This document shows positions 60,947 through 64,000 of a stretch of 64,000 bases of DNA, in pieces. The stretch's first letter is position 1; the number at the start of each line of letters is the position of its first letter. Source of the DNA: Christensenella tenuis (lineage in GTDB: Bacteria > Bacillota > Clostridia > Christensenellales > Christensenellaceae); contig NZ_JACOON010000001.1 of NCBI RefSeq assembly GCF_014287795.1, forward strand, positions 310,001 through 374,000, written 5' to 3'. The notes beneath the pieces are model-generated. The model made no database searches. It worked only from the letters and a program-made list of their open reading frames with translations, and had not been told where the DNA came from. A program made the position numbers and the translations under genes.

Positions 60947-61798
60947 ATCAGGGGAAGAATTATAAAAGGAATCGGCGGCTTTTATTATGTCAGCGACGAA
61001 GAAGGCAGCGTTCACGAATGCAAAGCGCGCGGCCGGTTTCGAAAGGAAAAAATGAAGCCTATGGTTGGAGATCTTGTGGACTTTGCAGATCTTTCGGGAT
61101 ATAGTTCGATTGAGGAGATATTGCCGCGCAAGAATGCGATGAAGCGTCCTGCCGTAGCGAATCTCGACAGAATGCTCCTTGTCCTTTCTGCGGGGAAGCC
61201 TATGCCCGATTTGCTGCTTGCGGATAAATTGTTGATTCAGGCGAAACAAAGCGGGATCCATCCGGTAATTGTAATCAACAAAACAGATATGGATTTCCAA
61301 TATGCGCAGGAACTGGAAAAGCAGTATGCATACTATGATACGATTCTTACATCTGCGAAAGACCATGAGGGTATTGATTTGTTGGAAGAAAAAATTCGCG
61401 GAAAGTGCGTATGCCTTGCGGGCCAGTCGGCGGTTGGTAAATCTTCGCTGATTAATCGGCTTGATGAATCTTTCGGGCTGGAAACGGGCGGGCTGAGTAA
61501 AAAGACGGATCGCGGCAAACATACAACACGCCAGGCAGAATTGTTTTATGTCGAGAATTGTGATGCCTACGTGGTGGATACCCCCGGCTTTTCGATGTTT
61601 GAAATGAATTTAAATAAAGACGAAATCGCAGGATATTATCCTGAATTCTGTACTTTTGGAAAACAGTGCAGATTTATCTCCTGCCTGCATGACCGTGAAC
61701 CGGATTGCGGTGTGAAGCAGGCAGTAGAAACAGGAGAAATTAACCGCGAACGTTACGAACGGTATTTGCGGATTATTCATTCTTTGGAGGAAAAATGA
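60947..61798 (+). CDS. rsgA: Ribosome small subunit-dependent GTPase A, with an apparent ATC start
   Basis: A circularly permuted GTPase of 30S maturation. Order: OB fold (RIIKGIGGFYYV), G4 VVINKTD-like VIVINKTDM, G1 GQSAVGKSSLIN, G3 VVDTPGFSMF, then the zinc motif CRFISCLHDREPDCGV. The conserved OB-fold start is in frame right after the prkC stop, but the first ATG is at 61052, which would remove 35 conserved residues. No ATG, GTG or TTG lies in between. AAGGAGG (60931-60937) is nine bases before an ATC at 60947, which I take as the start, giving 283 residues, the normal size. CTT at 60944 is less likely. Confidence 0.8.
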   Translation: MRGRIIKGIGGFYYVSDEEGSVHECKARGRFRKEKMKPMVGDLVDFADLSGYSSIEEILPRKNAMKRPAVANLDRMLLVLSAGKPMPDLLLADKLLIQAKQSGIHPVIVINKTDMDFQYAQELEKQYAYYDTILTSAKDHEGIDLLEEKIRGKCVCLAGQSAVGKSSLINRLDESFGLETGGLSKKTDRGKHTTRQAELFYVENCDAYVVDTPGFSMFEMNLNKDEIAGYYPEFCTFGKQCRFISCLHDREPDCGVKQAVETGEINRERYERYLRIIHSLEEK

Positions 61799-61799
61799 T

Positions 61800-62447
61800 A
61801 TGACGAAAGTAGCACCTTCTTTACTGTCGGCAGATTTTTGTAACATGGAGCAGGGCGTGCGGATGATGGAACGTGCGGGCGCGGATTATCTTCATTGCGA
61901 TATTATGGATGGCGTATTTGTTCCCAATATTTCATTTGGATTTCAAATGATTTCCCGCCTCAATGAAATTACGGATATACCGCTCGATGTACATTTAATG
62001 ATTGTGCAGCCGGAACGCTATATTGAGCGTTTTGCGCAGGCTGGTGCAGACTTCATTACAGTGCATGCCGAAGCAACGGATCATTTGCAGCGCGTTTTAA
62101 AGCAAATTGCACAATGTGGGAAAAAGCCGGGAGCTGTTTTAAATCCTGCAACGCCGCTGGAAATGGTGAAGTATGTTCTGGATGACGTAGATATGATTTT
62201 ATTAATGTCGGTAAACCCGGGATACGGAGGACAAAGCTTTATTCCAGCTATAATGCAGAAAGTGGAGGATCTTCGTACAATGATTGACACAACGGGTAAG
62301 AAAATTGATATTGAAGTGGATGGTGGCGTTGATATGAAAAATTGTACCCGGCTGCGGGAGGCGGGAGCAACTGTTCTTGTTGCTGGCAGCGCAGTATTTG
62401 GCGCGGAAGATCCGGCACAAGCGGTACGTGTATTGCGGGGCGAGTAA
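61800..62447 (+). CDS. rpe: Ribulose-phosphate 3-epimerase
   Basis: A 215-residue TIM-barrel enzyme of the pentose phosphate pathway. It shows VAPSLLSADFCNME, HCDIMDGVFVPNISFG, LDVHLMIVQPERYI, LLMSVNPGYGGQSFIP and IEVDGGVDMKN, the metal-binding and phosphate-binding segments. It begins one base after the rsgA stop, with GGAGG at 61786-61790. Confidence 0.97.
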   Translation: MTKVAPSLLSADFCNMEQGVRMMERAGADYLHCDIMDGVFVPNISFGFQMISRLNEITDIPLDVHLMIVQPERYIERFAQAGADFITVHAEATDHLQRVLKQIAQCGKKPGAVLNPATPLEMVKYVLDDVDMILLMSVNPGYGGQSFIPAIMQKVEDLRTMIDTTGKKIDIEVDGGVDMKNCTRLREAGATVLVAGSAVFGAEDPAQAVRVLRGE

Positions 62448-62449
62448 AA

Positions 62450-63076
62450 ATGAAAGCTTTATTGGTTGCGTCTGGCCTTGCGCCGCATCGCGGGCTGTTT
62501 TTACGCGCAGTCCGCGATGCAGACCTTACGATTGCGATTGATGGTGGATTGCGGATTTTTCAGGAATATGGTGTAACGCCGCATCTTATTGTAGGGGATA
62601 TGGACTCTGTGGATGCGGGACTTTTAGAGTCTTATCGGGAAAAAAGCATTCTGGTGACGGCTCCGGCAGAAAAAAACGAGACAGATACAGCGCTCGCAGT
62701 GGATGAAGCGGTGGAACGTGGGGCGGATCAAATATTGCTTCTTGGAGCGACGGGAGGACGGATTGACCATCTGCTTTCCAATCTTATGTTGCTAAAATAT
62801 GCCATGAATAAGGGAGCCATCCTGACGATGGAAGATGATGAGCAGGAAATCAGCCTCCACCGCGGAACATTCGATTTATTCGGAAACGAAGGGCAGACCA
62901 TATCAATTATTCCTATGAATAAGCAGGCAGTAGTAACTGCCCGCGGTTTATATTATCCATTGGACCGCCTGGTTCTGACAAATGAAAAACCGCGTGGAGT
63001 AAGCAACGTATTTCAAAAAAAACACGCTGTAATTGAAAGCGACGATTTCGTATTTATTTGCAAGGATAAACAATAA
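62450..63076 (+). CDS. thiN: Thiamine pyrophosphokinase
   Basis: A 208-residue enzyme making thiamine pyrophosphate from thiamine. Motifs are LTIAIDGGLRIFQEYGVTPH, IVGDMDSVDAGLL, KNETDTALAVDEAV and GATGGRIDHLLSNLMLL. I chose the ATG at 62450; the open frame extends back into rpe but has no reason to start there. In Bacillus the next gene would be spoVM; I could not find it here. Confidence 0.93.
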   Translation: MKALLVASGLAPHRGLFLRAVRDADLTIAIDGGLRIFQEYGVTPHLIVGDMDSVDAGLLESYREKSILVTAPAEKNETDTALAVDEAVERGADQILLLGATGGRIDHLLSNLMLLKYAMNKGAILTMEDDEQEISLHRGTFDLFGNEGQTISIIPMNKQAVVTARGLYYPLDRLVLTNEKPRGVSNVFQKKHAVIESDDFVFICKDKQ

Positions 63077-63080
63077 AAAC

Positions 63081-63106
63081 AGGACAGATGCCAGAGCATC
63101 TGTCCT
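63081..63106 (-). terminator. Terminator for rpmB
   Basis: AGGACAGATG (63081-63090) pairs with CATCTGTCCT (63097-63106) over CCAGAG. On the minus strand it is followed by GTTTTTATTG, so it ends rpmB; on the plus strand it lacks a good T-run but may help end thiN. Confidence 0.8.
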
Positions 63107-63127
63107 AAATATTGTCATGATTTTGAA

Positions 63128-63319
63128 TTACACGTAGCGTTCGACTTTTCCGGAACGAAGGCAACGTGTGCATACGTACTTTCTTGTGGGAGTCCCATTT
63201 TCAATGACTCTGACACGCTGTACGTTGGGAGCCCAGATTCTTTTTGACGTTCTGTGCGAGTGACTGACCTTGTTGCCGGATGAAACGCCTTTTGAACAAA
63301 TCTCACAATATTTTGCCAT
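63128..63319 (-). CDS. rpmB: 50S ribosomal protein L28
   Basis: A 63-residue ribosomal protein with two zinc CXXC pairs, AKYCEICSKGV and YVCTRCLRSGKV, and the L28 core SHRTSKRIWAPN. AGGGAGG lies upstream on its strand. It is divergent from yloU, as in Bacillus. Confidence 0.97.
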   Translation of the reverse strand: MAKYCEICSKGVSSGNKVSHSHRTSKRIWAPNVQRVRVIENGTPTRKYVCTRCLRSGKVERYV

Positions 63320-63361
63320 CTAAAACACCTCCCTCTTGGTGTATACGTTCAAACAGCGTTT

Positions 63362-63390
63362 ATTTTACCATTAATGGCCTTCGAATGCAA
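63362..63390 (-). promoter_or_regulatory. rpmB promoter
   Basis: On the minus strand TTGCAT (63385-63390), a 17-base spacer and TAAAAT (63362-63367), 42 bases before the rpmB start. Confidence 0.5.
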
Positions 63391-63441
63391 GTGTTTTTTG
63401 GAAATGTACGTTAATTTGCTTTCCTTTGGACGGATATGCGA

Positions 63442-63470
63442 TTGATATTGATAAAAAGTTGTTATATAAT
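63442..63470 (+). promoter_or_regulatory. Promoter of yloU-yloV
   Basis: TTGATA (63442-63447), a 17-base spacer and a perfect TATAAT (63465-63470), 31 bases before the yloU start. Confidence 0.75.
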
Positions 63471-63501
63471 AACTATTAATAAACCATTAGGAGGTTTTCT
63501 C

Positions 63502-63855
63502 ATGAGTGCAAGTTTAAAGATCGATTTGGGAACGGTAACCTATACGGAAGACTATATTGCATCGATTGCAGGGTACAGCGCGCTCGAATGCTATGGCCTT
63601 GTTGGAATGTCGCAAAAAAATATTACGGAAATGATTTCCAATTTATTTAAAGGCGATAATTTAAAAAAAGGAGTGCGGATTAAAACCGACGGATCCGAGA
63701 ATATCGTTGTAGAACTGTATATTACGGTGAAATACGGCGTTTCTTTGTCAGCGGTAGCGGAAAATATTATCGACAAAGTGAAATACTCAATTGAAAAAGA
63801 AACGGGTCTCAATGTACAGAGCGTAGATATTATTGTACAGGGGATCCAAATCTAA
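63502..63855 (+). CDS. Asp23/Gls24 family protein (YloU-like)
   Basis: A 117-residue protein of the Asp23/Gls24 envelope stress family. It shows IASIAGYSALECYGLVGMSQ and VELYITVKYGVSLSAVAENI, and a C-terminal VNVHV-like strand (GLNVQSVDIIVQGI). I chose the ATG at 63502 after AGGAGG (63489-63494); the in-frame ATG at 63436 lies upstream of the promoter. The position before a DhaL-type gene is conserved. Confidence 0.93.
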   Translation: MSASLKIDLGTVTYTEDYIASIAGYSALECYGLVGMSQKNITEMISNLFKGDNLKKGVRIKTDGSENIVVELYITVKYGVSLSAVAENIIDKVKYSIEKETGLNVQSVDIIVQGIQI

Positions 63856-63868
63856 GGGGGAACTCGAA

Positions 63869-64000
63869 TTGATCGAACTGCTGGATGGGCAGCAATTTAA
63901 AGACATGATTGTGGGGGCTGCCGCCACCCTTGAAAAAAACAAGGATGCTTTGGATGCGCTGAACGTATTTCCCGTGCCGGATGGCGATACGGGAACGAAT
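63869..64000 (+). CDS. DAK2/DhaL domain protein (YloV/FakA-like), 5' part only
   Basis: The first 44 codons of a gene running off the right edge. It starts TTG at 63869, eight bases after AAGGGGG, and reads LLDGQQFKDMIVGAAATLE, then FPVPDGDTGTN, the DhaL nucleotide/metal signature. The family includes FakA, the fatty acid kinase that works with FakB. The rest cannot be seen. Confidence 0.88.
   Translation, partial: MIELLDGQQFKDMIVGAAATLEKNKDALDALNVFPVPDGDTGTN

Noticed and set aside
61052..61798. ATG at 61052 as the start of rsgA
   Set aside because: It would remove 35 residues of the conserved OB fold, which are present in frame and preceded by AAGGAGG.
63077..63501. spoVM between thiN and rpmB, as in Bacillus
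   Set aside because: No short frame resembling SpoVM with a ribosome site exists in the 51-base gap or in the rpmB-yloU gap.
1..64000. CRISPR arrays, insertion sequences, prophage genes, tRNA genes
   Set aside because: I saw no regularly spaced repeats, transposase or phage proteins, and no cloverleaf-like sequence ending in the T-loop GTTCGA pattern in the intergenic regions.

Overview
The window is a chromosomal segment of an anaerobic, fermentative, low-to-mid-GC Firmicute, most likely in the class Clostridia. The main reasons are a gene order matching the Bacillus/Clostridium core (yicC-remA-gmk-rpoZ-coaBC-priA-def-fmt-rsmB-rlmN-prpC-prkC-rsgA-rpe-thiN-rpmB-yloU-yloV, dnaG-rpoD-trmK-nif3, clpP-clpX), strong AGGAGG ribosome binding sites, frequent TTG starts, a CIRCE-controlled groESL operon, and an NAD-linked multisubunit [FeFe]-hydrogenase. 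I cannot name the species. Almost everything is on the + strand; the exceptions are the left-edge DAHP synthase, aroE, groESL and rpmB. I saw no tRNA or 5S/16S/23S genes, insertion sequence, prophage or CRISPR array.

Region 1 (1-9014) makes aromatic amino acids. Two DAHP synthase paralogues are divergent. The rightward one heads a tightly overlapping operon, aroF-aroB-aroA-aroC-pheA-aroK, which is the shikimate route to chorismate and then phenylpyruvate. aroE lies on the opposite strand with its 3' end overlapping aroK; aroQ and an aldo/keto reductase follow. The operon has a complete transcription attenuator in front: a 25-residue leader peptide with six Phe codons, an antiterminator pairing and a terminator.

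Region 2 (9029-11238) is an AmmeMemoRadiSam pair of unknown function. Region 3 (11253-13341) is groESL with a perfect CIRCE element. Region 4 (13551-22854) holds dCMP deaminase followed by a hydrogenase locus: two DRTGG-domain proteins, two kinase-like ATPases, a PHP-domain protein and a divergent hydrogenase-like iron-sulfur protein that looks sensory. These precede the NADH-linked electron-bifurcating-type hydrogenase (NuoE-like, 2Fe-2S, NuoF-like and HydA subunits), which has its own promoter.

Region 5 (22878-28808) is dnaG, rpoD, trmK, a Nif3-like protein, a zinc-ribbon coiled-coil protein and the RNase P RNA. Region 6 (28809-31861) is a decayed patch with a cobO pseudogene, then a DUF134 regulator and a YgiQ-type radical SAM protein. 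Region 7 (31901-35401) is tig-clpP-clpX. Region 8 (35404-44856) holds a type IIA topoisomerase pair, yerC-pcrA-ligA and a small C_GCAxxG_C_C protein. Region 9 (44932-49114) is gatCAB plus an AIR-synthase-like protein. Region 10 (49097-64000) is the long housekeeping operon from yicC to rsgA, rpe and thiN, then rpmB (reverse), yloU and the start of yloV.

The most useful points for a second look are the Phe-rich attenuator, the sensory hydrogenase locus beside the catalytic one, an apparent AUC start codon on rsgA, the frameshifted cobO remnant, and several dyads placed on promoters.
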